Below are positions 1-10,735 of a DNA stretch of 64,000 nt, one piece after another. The DNA lies in the NCBI GenBank assembly GCA_019973155.2, contig BPQB01000022.1, positions 405,896 through 469,895 of the forward strand. Reading direction: 5' to 3'. The DNA comes from Phanerochaete sordida. Taxonomy: Eukaryota; Basidiomycota; Agaricomycetes; Polyporales; Phanerochaetaceae. Made by a program: the position numbers and the translations under genes. Under the pieces are notes generated by a model. It did no database searches. It was not told the DNA's origin and saw only the letters and a program-made list of their open reading frames with translations. Position 1 is the stretch's first letter. Every line of letters begins with the position of its first letter.

Positions 1-789
1 TTCCCCGAAGTCCTCCAGCACTGCCACTTAGAGGATATCTTCGCGCTTGGATCGACGTGCAAGGAGCTGTACGCGTGTGTGCTCGATCGCGCCACGCTGG
101 CCCACGCCGTTCGCAAGGCGATACGCAACCGCGCGAGCCCACTGCAGTGGCTCCTGCCCGTGCCCGCGCTCCGCAAAGAGTGGCTCGCAGCGTGTGTGGC
201 GATGCAAACGTGGCTCAAGCCAAGCTCTGGGTGGCGACAATATGGCGTCGCTGAGAAACCTATGGACGAGGATCACAACGACGACGCGTACTCGATTGCG
301 ACGACCGAGAAGCTCCCCAGCGATTTCCAGCCCTCCCCTGTAACGCCGCGCCCCGATAATAATGACGAGGGTGGCGAGGGCGAGGGCGGGACCCAAGGGT
401 ACGACGAGGACGATGAACTCTTTGACTTCGACTTTTCCATACCAGACGGCGAGGACGATGACTGGGTACAGAGAGGGCCCCAGGGACACGACGAAGGCGG
501 AAATGAGCCAAACAGAGACGATGCGGAGGGTGATGAACCACCGCTCCCGCCACTTCCTCTCTTCGACCCCGCGTTCCCCATCGTGGATTTCCTGCGCGCG
601 TACCGCACCTCCGCGTCGATGCACTCCCGGCGGCGGCGCTGGACGCTGATCAAGCAGTGGGACGCGCTGTTCGCAAATTACCGCCGCGACGGGTGGGAGC
701 GCGACGAATTCACGCCCCCTGGAACGAACTGGGCGATATGCGACGATGGGAGAATGAGGTGTCAGTGTGCGTTAGAAGAGGAAGAGTGA
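1..789 (+). CDS. F-box family protein, 3' part (cut by left edge)
   Basis: Reading frame 1 is open from the first base to a TGA at 787-789, so this is the 3' end of a gene that starts outside the window. It begins inside an F-box-like segment (LEDIFALGSTCKELYA). An acidic Asp/Glu/Gly-rich insert follows, then the family's C-terminal block: FLRAYRTSASM, an Arg run, IKQWDALF, YRRDGW, and a Cys-x-Cys pair near the end. The same order is found in the gene at 1079-2606 and in the minus-strand gene at 29718-31292. F-box proteins normally recruit substrates to SCF ubiquitin ligases through Skp1. The role here is inferred from the short F-box pattern only; the C-terminal block belongs to no domain I know. 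Its acidic insert is longer than in the two relatives. Confidence 0.72.
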   Translation, partial: FPEVLQHCHLEDIFALGSTCKELYACVLDRATLAHAVRKAIRNRASPLQWLLPVPALRKEWLAACVAMQTWLKPSSGWRQYGVAEKPMDEDHNDDAYSIATTEKLPSDFQPSPVTPRPDNNDEGGEGEGGTQGYDEDDELFDFDFSIPDGEDDDWVQRGPQGHDEGGNEPNRDDAEGDEPPLPPLPLFDPAFPIVDFLRAYRTSASMHSRRRRWTLIKQWDALFANYRRDGWERDEFTPPGTNWAICDDGRMRCQCALEEEE

Positions 790-1078
790 TCTTGATTGTG
801 CTCGGTTTTGTGAGCTGCGCTGCGACGGACCGTCCGTGGCTCTCATAACGCTGCTCATAGCATTTCACGCGTATCCGGTCTGTCTATATACCCTCATATA
901 GCTGTCTACTCATATCGCCTTCATTTATAAACTTGGTTTTCACTAGCACTGGTCGCATCCGCAGCATCGGCGCGTGGGCGGCACAATGTCGCCGAATGTC
1001 ATCAGTTAACAAAGCGCGATGGGCACATGAAGTATTCTCACGCGAACCACCATCTTCTTCATCTTTTGCGATATCAGC

Positions 1079-2606
1079 ATGGGCTGGGACGAGGTCTGTG
1101 TCCTATGTGGCATCAGGAACGGCGAGGCTCCGTACTACTGGGGTGGTGGAATCAAGGATGCCGACGACATCGCGAAACAAGTGCATGACGCCGGCTTCGC
1201 CGACCTCTCATCCGCCGAGGTCAGCGCCATGCTCCTCAAGATCTTCGCTACGACCGTCGCCGATGCCGATCCCTGGTACAAATGGACCACAGACCCCGCC
1301 GAGGCCGGCGACTGCATCGCCATCGGCCACTTCGACGCGGACTACGGGTCGTACACGCCCTGCACGCACCACGGGTAAGCCCGGCACCCCACCGGCGACG
1401 GCGTAGAGGTCCGCAGGGTCGGCAGCGCCTCCTGGGGCGCGATCTTCGACACCGTCGTCGAGATGCGCGACGGCGTGCGCGCAGTCGTGCGCCGGAACAC
1501 AGACTGCAGCACTCTCTGGCCCCTCGCGGCGTGCAACGTGTGGGTGCACGCGGCGTGCTGGGCGTATCTGCGCGCATGGCTCGACTGCGCGCTCGCGCCG
1601 CGCGTCGGCAGGCACGGCGCTGCGCTCTCGCTCGCGGGCGAGCTATACGAGGTCGTGGCGTCGCGCCGCGAGCGACAGTGCTACGAGCGGGGTGCGCTTC
1701 CGTGCGTGGACTATGGCGGCACGCTCGAGGCGTACTTTGGCGAGCCGCATCAGGACTACGTCCTCCCGTTGCGCAGGGATGCGAGACACACTGCCAAGGC
1801 GCTGAAGGACGGCCTCCGCGGCATGGAACCCGTCCCGGCGTTGTTGAAGGATTCGCGCGCGTGGCTATGGGTCCGTCCTGCCATGTAAGCTCACCGCATA
1901 TACTCGCCGAACGGTATGCTGACATCGCCATAGTTGGCCTCGTGCACCTTGCCCGTCCGCAGCTGGCGAGTCGCTGCACGTTGTGTCACCTGCGGCACCA
2001 CAGTCTCTGGCGGCGATCTGCGGGCTACCTAGCGAGCTGCTGCCCGCCATCCTGCTGCACTGTCGTATCGAAGACATCTTCGCGCTCGCGTCGACTTGCA
2101 GGGAGCTGTACGCCCGCGTACTAGACTCGAATACGCTGCGTCCCGTCGTACAGCTTTCGATGACGATTGTCACGAGCCCCCTGCGCTGGATCATGCCGCT
2201 GCCGAGCCTGCGCGAGGAGTGGGAGGCGGCGTGTGGCGCGATGTGGAGCTGGATGCCTGTCGGGAGGAGAGGCGGCGGACGCACCGATCCTGGCGGCGAA
2301 GAGACCACGATAGGGCCCAAGCTCCCGGACGGTCCCACGCAACCTATCGACAAGTCAAGCTTGCCACCGCTCCCCGACTTCGAGGTCGGGTTCCCCATCG
2401 CGGCGTTCCTCCGAGCGTACCGCGACTCGGACTCGATGCGCTCGCGCCGGCGCCGCTGGGAGCTCATCAAGCAGTGGGACGTGCTGTTCACGGACTATCG
2501 CCGTGACGGGTGGCAGCGCGACGAGTTCGTGCTGCCTGGCACGGCATGGGCGCTGGATGGGGATGGGCACCTGAGGTGTCAATGTCGGCCAGAGGGAACC
2601 TTTTGA
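1079..2606 (+). CDS. Composite WDEVCVLCG + F-box family protein with an in-frame stop
   Basis: Two exons, 1079-1884 and 1934-2606, join in phase across a 49 bp intron (GTAAGC...ATAG) to give about 492 codons. The N-terminal half starts MGWDEVCVLCGI and has a conserved Cys/His pattern. The C-terminal half carries the F-box segment LPSELLPAILLHC and ends with the YRRDGW / Cys-x-Cys block. Exon 1 is 806 nt, exactly as in the paralogue at 29718-31292, but it contains TAA at 1376-1378. Either this copy is a pseudogene, or a 42 bp intron (1375-1416, GTAAGC...CCGCAG) removes the stop. Such an intron would delete a block (PTGDGVEVR) that the paralogue keeps as coding. The two halves can look like two genes, but the shared phase-2 intron and continuous frame in both copies support one gene. 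Substrate and role are unknown. Confidence 0.7.
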
Positions 2607-2724
2607 GATCATGTCCGAGACTTACCACGACGCAGTTCACCCAAAATATTTCTGCGGATATACACTCAGCTCCTACATCAGACGCTTTTCGCGCGGCATC
2701 CTGGTAGTGCCGCAGAAACACAAG

Positions 2725-4237
2725 TCAATACGGTAGGAGCACTGATACACTGCTGCCCGTCTTTTCGTCTGTGGGCCTCTCTTGGATAGCACGTACGTAC
2801 GCCTCGACCTCTGTCCTCCACTGCCGGTCCCTCCACGCATTCTCGTGCAGCGCACTGTTCAAGACGACGACCCTGCGCGTCCCCTCCTTCTCCGCGTCCT
2901 CCTCGCCCGCCCGCGCAGCGTCGAAGATGGCCATGCCCTGGCAGTTCGGCACGATCTCGTCCTTCTTGCTCAGCACGAGCAGCATCCCGCGCGCGAGGCG
3001 GTGGAGGAGGCACCCGGGGTCCTTGCGCGCACGCACCATCGCGCCGACGGCGTCCCAGCGGTCGATCGCGAAGGCGCCGAGGTGGTGGTACGGCAGCCAG
3101 CGCTGCGGGTACAGCGCCTTGACCATCGCGGGGACCGAGCCGAGCGGGTTCTCGAGCACGAGCCCCGCGACGTTGCGCAGCGCACAGCCGTCGCGCAGCC
3201 GCGCTGCGAGGCACACCGCCGCGGCGCCCCCGAGCGAGTGCCCGTAGAGCACGACCTGCGAGTTGGGGAAGCGCGCGCACGCCCAGGACAGCGCGTGCTC
3301 GTAGTCGCAGAGCAGCCCGCGCTCTGTGCAGCGCCGCGGCGTCGACTTCCAGTACGAGCGCGGCGCGACGGCGAGCACGGCCGTGTCGCTCAGGGCGTCG
3401 GAGGGCGGAGTGGAGTGGGGCGTGAGACGAATGCCGAGCAGGAGGCGTTGGAAGACGGGCATGCGCGCCAGCGGGGTCCCTGCGTTTCCTGTGCGGGGTT
3501 CAGCATGGTGAACAGTCATAATGCGCGGCTACGAGTAAATCGCCTGCCTTGCATGTAGAATATCACGGTCTTCGGGTCTGGAGACGACGACTCTCTGCGG
3601 ACAACCACGCCGTGCAAGGTGATTCCTTTCTCGCCTGGTATAGCCACTTCTTCGCAGCTAATACCTTTGGCCACCTTTGTATTCGCTAGCTGTTCTTCCC
3701 GAGCCCCGGGAGGAACATAGTCTGCGCAACGCCTGTCAGCGCGACTACGTGGCACAGCTGGCAGAGCGCAGAACGTACTCATGTATATGATCTTGCGCTG
3801 GAGTAGAACCATCATCATGCACTGTGGGGCAGGGGCAGCAGGAACCGCAGTGTGAGCGTTTCGCCGGGGTTGGGCATGGGGGAGCACGGGGCGGGCCCAC
3901 CGACTTTATAGGTCCAGAGGGCGACGGGGAGGCCCAGCACGACTGCGATCGCCAGACGGACAGACGGGGCCTCCGCCGTTGGGGCGAATGTGAGCGCGCC
4001 AAGCAGCAGGCGCAACGGCTGACTTGACGGTGACAAACAGCGTGGTACGCTGGTCCCCCAAGCGTAACGCCCGCGCGACGTGGCGCGCTCTGGGGGCCCC
4101 ATGCAAGCAGTTTTCTGGGCGGTATCCCTGCCCCTGGCGACAAAAGGCAAGCGCGAGGGTCCTGGAGTGTTCCATCCCGTGAGCCGAGTCGCGGGCCCCA
4201 GCTGGGAGCTCCGCAGATGCCGAAATAAACTCGACAT
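2725..4237 (-). CDS. BEM46/ABHD13-like membrane-anchored alpha/beta hydrolase
   Basis: Exons read on the minus strand: about 4237 (start uncertain; Met at 4102 is an alternative) to 3905, 3821-3779, 3721-3548 and 3488-2725. Together they give a hydrophobic N-terminal anchor (LAIAVVLGLPVALW), then LLQRKIIYM, NYVPPGAREE, a short QGNAG motif, the VAPRSYW segment, the nucleophile elbow GHSLGG, and later Asp (KKDEIVP) and His (LHENAW) positions suited to a catalytic triad. Order and length fit the BEM46/ABHD13 family of membrane serine hydrolases, whose substrates are poorly known; in Schizosaccharomyces Bem46 is linked to polarity. The third intron (3489-3547) has a GC donor instead of GT; only this choice rebuilds the conserved QGNAG motif. 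The first 60 residues are poorly conserved in character and may start further in. Confidence 0.85.
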
Positions 4238-5804
4238 TCGTTTCCAAATGAGCTATATACGTTTGCGTCAATGTCTTATGATCCACGTTCATAACCTGGC
4301 CACGAACAGGGTCAGCTCGAGGTACCCCTCGGAGTATCTGGACTGTGCACGTACCTCGAGGCCTCCGGCAGCTCGCAAGGTGCAACGCGGGCGCTAGTCG
4401 AAACCCTCCCCGCGGCCTGCCTAGCGCGCATTACGTCATCCCCGGCAGCGACCCAGAATGGAAGGTGTAGTTATTGTCCAGCAGACCTCGAGTGTCTTTA
4501 CGCAGACCCTGTCTCAGCGTTCCGGGCCCTGGGATATTATATTCAGAAAAAATAGACTATGGCATTTTGTAGTCTTGGCACGCAGCTTCCCGAACTCTCG
4601 CACCCGCCCTCGCCGACGCCTAGCACGGCTTTGTATAGCAGCCTCTCACATCTCATAATTTTCTACATATGTCTGCAACTGCTGGCCAGGATGCCCATCG
4701 CTCATCTGAACTTGGTTACTCTTGAGACTTTTCTTTTCTTTTCCCCTGCCGTAGGCGCTTCCCGGCTTCCAGCCGTGGGAGCCCGCGGCTGCGTTCTGTA
4801 TCAGCGGATCAGTGTTCGATGGGGACTAGCGTCATGTATGTCGCAAGAGCCCAGACCCAAAGCGGCCTGGCTATACAACACGTAAGGGTGCGGCGCACCA
4901 GCCTGCTGCTGACCCGCTTGCGCGACCTGCTCATCCCCTCTTGCCGATCTACGTGCACAGCGAAGTCGCCGTCTGCGCGCGCACTCGGAGCCGGCAAGGC
5001 ATTCCCTGCGAACCCCTCGGCGAACATATAACCGCGGGTCATGAACGCCACTCGCTCCGACGCTGTCTAATAGCTCCGTTAAGCCGTCTACATTCACAAG
5101 CCGAGGGGGGTGGAAAGAATGTGAGCTCTGATGTGGGGAACCACTTGCGGCTTTCTGCGCGTGAAGGCTTTCTACGGAGAGAGAAAACACTGGTAACGTC
5201 CGGCGTTCACATTTTCTCCTCGATGCTTTCATTCCAAGTCAAAGGACCGACGGACGGAGTACCTCCCGCTTCACCTCTGATTTGCCCAGGGCTTGCTTGC
5301 ATCACTCTCTGCAATGCAAGCGATGCCACTGTTCCATTTGGATGAGGACGTCCCCGAGACAATTGGCGAAAGGATATTCGGTGCGTCGCCTCAGCCTTAT
5401 CTCAAGGACAGACGACTACGTAACTTCTAGGTGGAGAACACGTAGAGAACGCTCGCACAGGTTGGCTACCCCTAGTAGCTATACATGCCGACCCCCGTTT
5501 TCAGGTACGTGTCCGCTGATCTTGAAGATAAATTGAGTCAAGTACCCTCAGTTGCCAAATGCATGCCTCCTGCCAGTGTCAAGCACACATACCCCACTTC
5601 GGAATCGGGAAGAGGACTCGCACTGGCAGTGGGTCGGGGAAGTCGAAGGTACAGCTGTACCTCTCCCAGGGTCCTCATGCTGGGGTGTGTAAAAATGCAG
5701 CTTGTCGAGGGCCCAACTCCAGAGTTCTCTAGAGCGTCGACCATCTGCGTATCCCGCCGGTGAGTACCTAGAGCTACCCAAGACCTCACCCTCGCACGAG
5801 CACC
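4238..5804. other. Intergenic, no supported gene
   Basis: About 1.5 kb with only short, overlapping open frames on both strands and no splice-linked coding pattern that I can recognise. It presumably holds the promoters of the hydrolase to the left and the small gene to the right. Confidence 0.6.
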
Positions 5805-6316
5805 ATGGAGCACTCCGCGTCGTACCAAGCCATATTCTTCCCCGCCGACGACCGCCTCCCGCACCTCGTCACGCTCACCGCGACACGCCTGCGCACGGAG
5901 CCGAACAGCGGCGCACCCTATCGCTGCGGGCACATGCCGCACCCCGAGGTCTTCATGGAGCACCTCGCAGACGCGCGCGGCGCGCCGGCATGGTCCTACA
6001 CGGTACGCCCTCCGTGCGCGCATCGCCGCCGCGCTCACGCCGCCCGCAGGCCATCGACCGCCTCGAGGGCATGTCGCAGCCGCTCGCGCGGCCGTACGTG
6101 CTGTTCGCGCCGGCGGCTGCACGCGACGGGCAGCCGTTCCCGCGAAATACGTACGTGCGCGACGTCCAGGGCGCGTTCTACGAGGACGACCGGGCGTGGC
6201 GCGGCAACATCGTCGTCGCGAAGTATGCGGACCTGCAGTTCAGCGCGATGGTCGACGCCTCGATGGCTGACTTCCCGATCGTCAAGAATTGGCTCACGAC
6301 GCATCGTGCTGAGTGA
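5805..6316 (+). CDS. Small conserved hypothetical protein, two exons
   Basis: Exon 1 (5805-6002) and exon 2 (6050-6316) are joined by a 47 bp intron (GTACGC...CCGCAG) in phase 0, giving about 154 residues starting MEHSASYQAIFFPADD. There is no signal peptide or membrane segment. Exon 2 contains IDRLEGMSQPLARPYVLFAP and ends with VKNWLTTHRAE. The start is the first ATG of the open frame and the intron removes all frame conflict. Codon choice is strongly C/G-ending, like neighbouring real genes. I recognise this as the type of small protein commonly annotated as hypothetical in wood-decay basidiomycetes, but know no domain or function. It lies between two hydrolase genes that are transcribed in the opposite direction. 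Confidence 0.75.
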
Positions 6317-6572
6317 CGTGCATTGGCATGTGGATTTGGTGACTGGTGACTATGTACTCAGATAGTAGTGCTTCAGTGGTACTCATGCGACCTTGGTCTC
6401 GCAGCCGTTCCATGTTTTTGCCGCCCGCCACAATGCAATATTATTTGACCTTCATATTGTAATAGGATACGGCCCACACAAGGATACACATGCCACAGTA
6501 CGCGCACAGCTCTCCCCGTCGAGGAGTCCCCTTGCCATTGTCGACGAGCGCCGCCGATAAGCTCTGATCCCC

Positions 6573-7793
6573 CTAGACGTTCGCACGCAATATCCGCACG
6601 AGGCGTTCCGGCTCGTCCCACTGGAACTGGCGGCGCAGCAGCGTCAGGCAGGCGGCACGCACGGAAGGCGACACAGCGCTTACACAGTGGTTCGCGCCCT
6701 CGATCTGCACGAGCGCCGCCTCGCGCAGGCGGCCGCCGGGCACGGGGCCGTCCTTCACTCGCTCGGCGAACTCCTTCGCGGCCCAGAGCGCCAGCCAGAT
6801 GCTGCGCTCGCACCAGAGCGCGACGACGCGCACGCGCGGAAGCGCGGCGTCCGCGTCGCCCAGCCCGCGCGCGAAGTTCGCGGCGTACACCGACGGCGCG
6901 ACGCCGAGGAACGCGACGGAGGCCTCCAGGTTGTCCGGCTCGACGATGCGCGCGGCGGCGTCACCGGCGAGCGTGTGCAGCGTCGGCGGGCGGCCCTCCT
7001 CGTCCGTGCGCGCGCGCAGACCCTCGGGCGTGATGTCGCCGACGGCGCGCACCGCGGTGTAGTAGCCCGAGACCCAGGCCCCGAACGCGGCGGCCTTGTC
7101 CGCGGGCGGCACGGCAGGGTCGTCGAGGGGGCTCCCGAGCCCGATGTCGGGCCACACGCCGTACATGCACGCCGGCGGGTCTGCGGCGGGCTGTCAGCGC
7201 CGCGCGCGTCAGTGCAGGGAGGGGGCGCACCGAAGGCGAAGGCGGTGTGGAGGTACGGCGCGAGCGCGGTGTGCTGCGCGGGCGTGAGCGTCGCGGGGTC
7301 GCCGAGCATGGCGAAGAGGCCCGCAGTGCTCAGCGACCACGTCAGCACCGCGAGCCCACCGCGCGTCTCCCCGGCGTGGACCGCCGTCGGCGGGATGCCG
7401 AGCACCGTGCACACGTACACGAGGAAGCCGGCGAACTCGCGGCCGAAGCCGCGGAGGGCGTTCGTCTGGACGGCGAGGTCTTCGTCGGTGAAAGCCGCGA
7501 GCTCTTCTGCCGTGTAGGGCGTCGAGCCGTTGTAGCCGCGCATGTTGAGCGCGAGCAACCTCAGGCCGTGCTTTGCTGCGTGCGGTAGCATGCCCTCAAA
7601 GATGCCTGGAAATCATCGTTTCATGTTTTAGCTCATATTGAAGGAATGAAGCAAAGGCGCAGCGACGCTCACCACCGTTGATAGTGGCGCCATGGATGAG
7701 GACGATGGTTGTGTAGTCGGGGACGTTGGGCGGGATTCCACTATCGGTGTAGTAGAAGACGGTGTCCTTGTCGTCTATACGTGCGAAAGGCAT
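6573..7793 (-). CDS. Alpha/beta hydrolase fold protein
   Basis: Three exons on the minus strand (7793-7673, 7605-7231, 7180-6573; introns of 67 and 50 bp) give about 367 residues. The first exon ends with the oxyanion-hole strand TIVLIHGATING. It is followed by LRLLALNMRGYNGS, a typical lid/strand segment. At the expected nucleophile elbow the sequence is T-W-S-L-S rather than G-x-S-x-G, so the serine is present but both glycines are replaced. A late His sits in EGANHCVS, as in the usual triad. The fold assignment is firm; the reaction is not. Members of this fungal group are usually annotated as epoxide-hydrolase-like or esterase-like. It is convergent with the small gene at 5805-6316. Confidence 0.82.
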
Positions 7794-9315
7794 GATGGGC
7801 GAGCGATGTGCCGCTCGAGGAGAGGCGACGGTACCTTATATACGCTACGCCACAAAATCAGCACTCGTATCTGCCCGGGCACAGGTACATTTCTGTGGCG
7901 CGGACCGAATGGCGCGGCCAGATGTCAGGGACGCGAGACCGCAGCCCACAGCATTGCTCATCGCGTAGGCACGCGAAGGCCTTGTTTGTCGTGGGCGGTC
8001 CTGTTCGGGGGAAGCACATGCGGGCGGGCCCGCACGCCCACCTGCGGCGGCGCTCGCGCGGCGCGCTTTGCGCAAGGCACGCGGATAGCGAGCCTAAGAA
8101 CGATAGTCCGACTGCTTCTCTGGTGTGCCCCTGCATCATGACAGGGCCTCTCCGGCGACTGTGCCTGCTCCGGGGCCAGGAATGTCCCTGGCCACATCCG
8201 GGCTTGGGCGGAGCCGCTTGTGCGGCAGTCCGGGCGCCCCTGGGGAACCCTCTTGTCGTAAGGCGGGTACCGCATCCCGTCAGAAAATCTTCGCGCCCCT
8301 ACCCGCGAAGCACTCTGTGCCTGCTCGAGCACACGGGTCGGCGTGAGGGGGAACCTTCGGCTCCCTGGATCGTGTCAGGGCATTGATGTCGTCTTGTAGA
8401 GCCTGGAAGGTAGAGATTGTGCATAAAAACTCCAGAAAATGATTACGGCAGATGAGCCAGAGGTCTCACTTACAACCAGACAGTCGACAAACAAACAGAA
8501 GGCAGCCGGAGCCTTGCACAGCGTGCCGCTAGCCCACGAGGAGAAGGCGGAAGCTTCTCGGACTGACCTGACGGGCTGGAAAAGCAGCCGCTTCCATCAA
8601 GCAAATAGGCGTTGAACGTTTGTTTCACATGGAACAGGCCAAGACAAGGATATGTCGACGGAGTACCCGGCCGTGACCCGACCACCAAGTCGCCGTGTAC
8701 GAGACAACATCGGCAGGACGCTGTGGAGATCATGGATCAAGGAGGTATTCTCCTGCCTCTACCCACGAAGCATCTCGTGCCTTCTCGAGCACGCGGGTCA
8801 GCGTGGCGGGGAAAGCTTCAGTACCCTGAATTGCGTCAAGGCGTCATTTTCGTCTTGACGAGCCTGGAAAGCAAGAGTCATGTACAGAGGCATCAAAACA
8901 TGATCACAGCACGCAAGGATATGTCAGAGGTCTCACCTCTAACCAGATCTTTGACCGAAAAGCAGAAGCCAGACAGAAGCTTGCAGAGCGAGCCGCTGGT
9001 GCTCGAAGACAAGCGAAAGCCTCGCACGCTGACCGGACATGCCAGCGGGCGCATCTCCAGCAACCGGATAGCTGTCGAATGTAGGTTTCATCCGCAACAA
9101 ACCAAAAGGAGGGTATGTCGCCGGAATGCCACCAGGTCGCCGTGTGCGACGGAACATCGGCAGGACGTCGTCGGCGTCGCAGGTAAAGCTGGGCCCGGCG
9201 GGAGGCGCCACGGCGCCAATTCCCTGATGCGCCATCAGAGGACCGGAGGCAACGCCCCGCGCCCCGTCCCGGACTCTCACCACCGACCACCACCCGCCCG
9301 CCTCCGTCCGCGCGC
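7794..9315. other. Intergenic with diverged tandem repeat, no gene supported
   Basis: Apart from the two repeat copies described separately (about 8291-9166), I see no supported gene. Open frames on both strands are short, mutually overlapping and lack recognisable motifs. Confidence 0.6.
8291..9166. repeat. Diverged direct repeat, two copies of about 420-440 bp
   Basis: Copy 1 (about 8291-8724) and copy 2 (about 8751-9166) share a colinear series of blocks: CTACCC(G/A)CGAAGCA, CTCGAGCAC(A/G)CGGGTC, AGCCTGGAA, CAGAGGTCTCAC, GAAGC near the middle, then AAGTCGCCGTGT or AGGTCGCCGTGT, and ACATCGGCAGGACG at the end. Identity is patchy with many small gaps, so the duplication is old. No terminal inverted repeat, target-site duplication or intact open frame common to both copies is visible. 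Its nature is unknown: it could be a decayed non-coding element or a relic of a duplicated gene read on the minus strand. Confidence 0.6.
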
Positions 9316-10394
9316 ATGCATCCACTCAGCGACAAGGCCAAGGGCAAGCAGCGCGCACACGCGCTCGACGACGACGGCGGCGCGGGCCCGTCCGCGCGCA
9401 CGAAACCGCTCGTGATACGCTTCACAGAGGGCCTCGAGGACCTGCGGCTCGCCGTCGCGCCGGACGACGCCGTGCGCGACGTGAAGCGCAAGGTGCGTGG
9501 CGCGCTCGCTCGTCGTGGCAAGTGCTGATGGCGGGGCAGGTGCGCGACGCACGGCCCGCGCTGCAGGACCACCGGCTGCGCCTCATCCACGCCGGACGGC
9601 TGCTCACCGACGGGACGAACCTGTATGCGTGGCTCGAGGCGCTCGAGGAGAAGCAGCGGAGGGCTGTTGCGGGCGCGGAGGGTGCGGAGTCTGCAGCGGG
9701 CGCGGGCCTGCCTACGACGTGGCTGCACTGCTCGGTGGGGCCGAAGCTCGAGCCGGGGGAGGAGGAGGAGACCAAAGTGCAGGTGCGTTGCTGCCATATC
9801 GCAGCTATATGCGCTAGCTGATGGAAAACGTCTTGCAGAAAGCGCAGCTGAAACCCTTGCGAGGGTTCGATAGGCTTGCAGCTGCAGGGTTCTCACAGGA
9901 AGACATCGCAAATATCCGCTCCCAGTTCCATGCCAACTCGGCAGGGGACTACTTGGACAATGAGTTTAACACGGAAGAGGAATGCGAGTCCGTCTCTGAA
10001 AATGTCTAGTTCCTGGTCTCTGACTTGGCTGGTACAGTCGACGAGCATGTGCGGGCGCTCGAAGAGCAATGGATAGATTCGATGGACAACAGTGGCGCAG
10101 AATCCCTGTCACAGTCGTCTATCCGCGCCACAATGCTGAATGGCGTCGTCCTCGGATTCTTCTTTCCTATATTGCCGTATTTCTTCTTCTATGAGCGGAA
10201 GCCGGCCGTGTTCTGGGACGACGGCTCTGAACACGAGGTCGTGGAGAGACCAATATTCTCGTGAGTGGCTGATGCACGCCTGCCCCTGCTGAACTCATGA
10301 TTGTCACAGGAAACGGATGCAAATGGGGATAACGATTGGGATGCTCATGAACGTCGTGTTTGGCATGTGGACGTACGTGCTGACCTCTGCGTGA
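9316..10394 (+). CDS. Dsc3-like membrane protein (DUF2407, ubiquitin-like N-terminus)
   Basis: Five exons (9316-9492, 9540-9782, 9839-9983, 10038-10260, 10310-10394) give about 290 residues. The N-terminal part (IRFTEGLEDLRLAV, RLRLIHAGRLLTDG) is ubiquitin-like, as in DUF2407. The middle part has FDRLAAAGFSQEDIANIR, then an acidic stretch and EHVRALEEQWIDSMD. Two hydrophobic segments follow: LNGVVLGFFFPILPYFFF and GMLMNVVFGMWTYVL. This layout fits fungal Dsc3, a subunit of the Golgi/endosomal DSC ubiquitin ligase that supports SREBP cleavage and membrane-protein quality control; membership is inferred from architecture. Intron 3 (9984-10037) needs a GC donor (GCGAGT) to restore the frame between the two conserved blocks. 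The other introns are GT-AG. Confidence 0.87.
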
Positions 10395-10735
10395 CGTGCA
10401 GGCCCTGTCGCGGACTTACTGTACATATACTACTACCTTGGATACCTCTCATACATGGATAAACATCTCGCAAAGGCTCGCTTTGTGTGCGCAGGGCTGG
10501 GGATACGATAGTCAGCGGGCTTATGTCAGCCATCAGCGCAGGTCAATAATTTCCGCGCGTGGTCTGTGGCCTGTTGAACTCGCGTCTACAATTTTCTGCT
10601 CTTTCCTCCTGCCATTGTCCATCTCGCACAGATACCCCTTTCTCTTTGTCTCTCTTATCCTTATATTCAAAAGCTCTGTGTGTCCTCGCCTCTCTCATCC
10701 CCACCACGACGTACCCTGACCCCCTGTAGAGAAAG
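10395..10735 (+). other. Promoter/leader region of the importin gene
   Basis: No coding sequence is supported. The last 150 bp before the importin ATG are rich in pyrimidine runs (CTCTTTCCTCCT, CTTTGTCTCTCTTATC), the usual look of a housekeeping promoter and 5' leader in filamentous basidiomycetes. No clear TATA box is visible. Confidence 0.45.

Noticed and set aside
1248..1979. Long minus-strand open frame (243 codons) opposite the F-box family gene
   Set aside because: Arg/Pro/Ala-rich shadow of a GC-rich real gene on the plus strand; no motif and no support from the paralogue.
2782..3558. 258-codon plus-strand frame opposite the BEM46-like hydrolase
   Set aside because: Composition is typical of an antisense shadow and the minus strand has clear hydrolase motifs.
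8291..9166. Tandem repeat considered as a pair of transposable elements
   Set aside because: No terminal inverted repeats, no target-site duplication and no transposase or reverse transcriptase motif.
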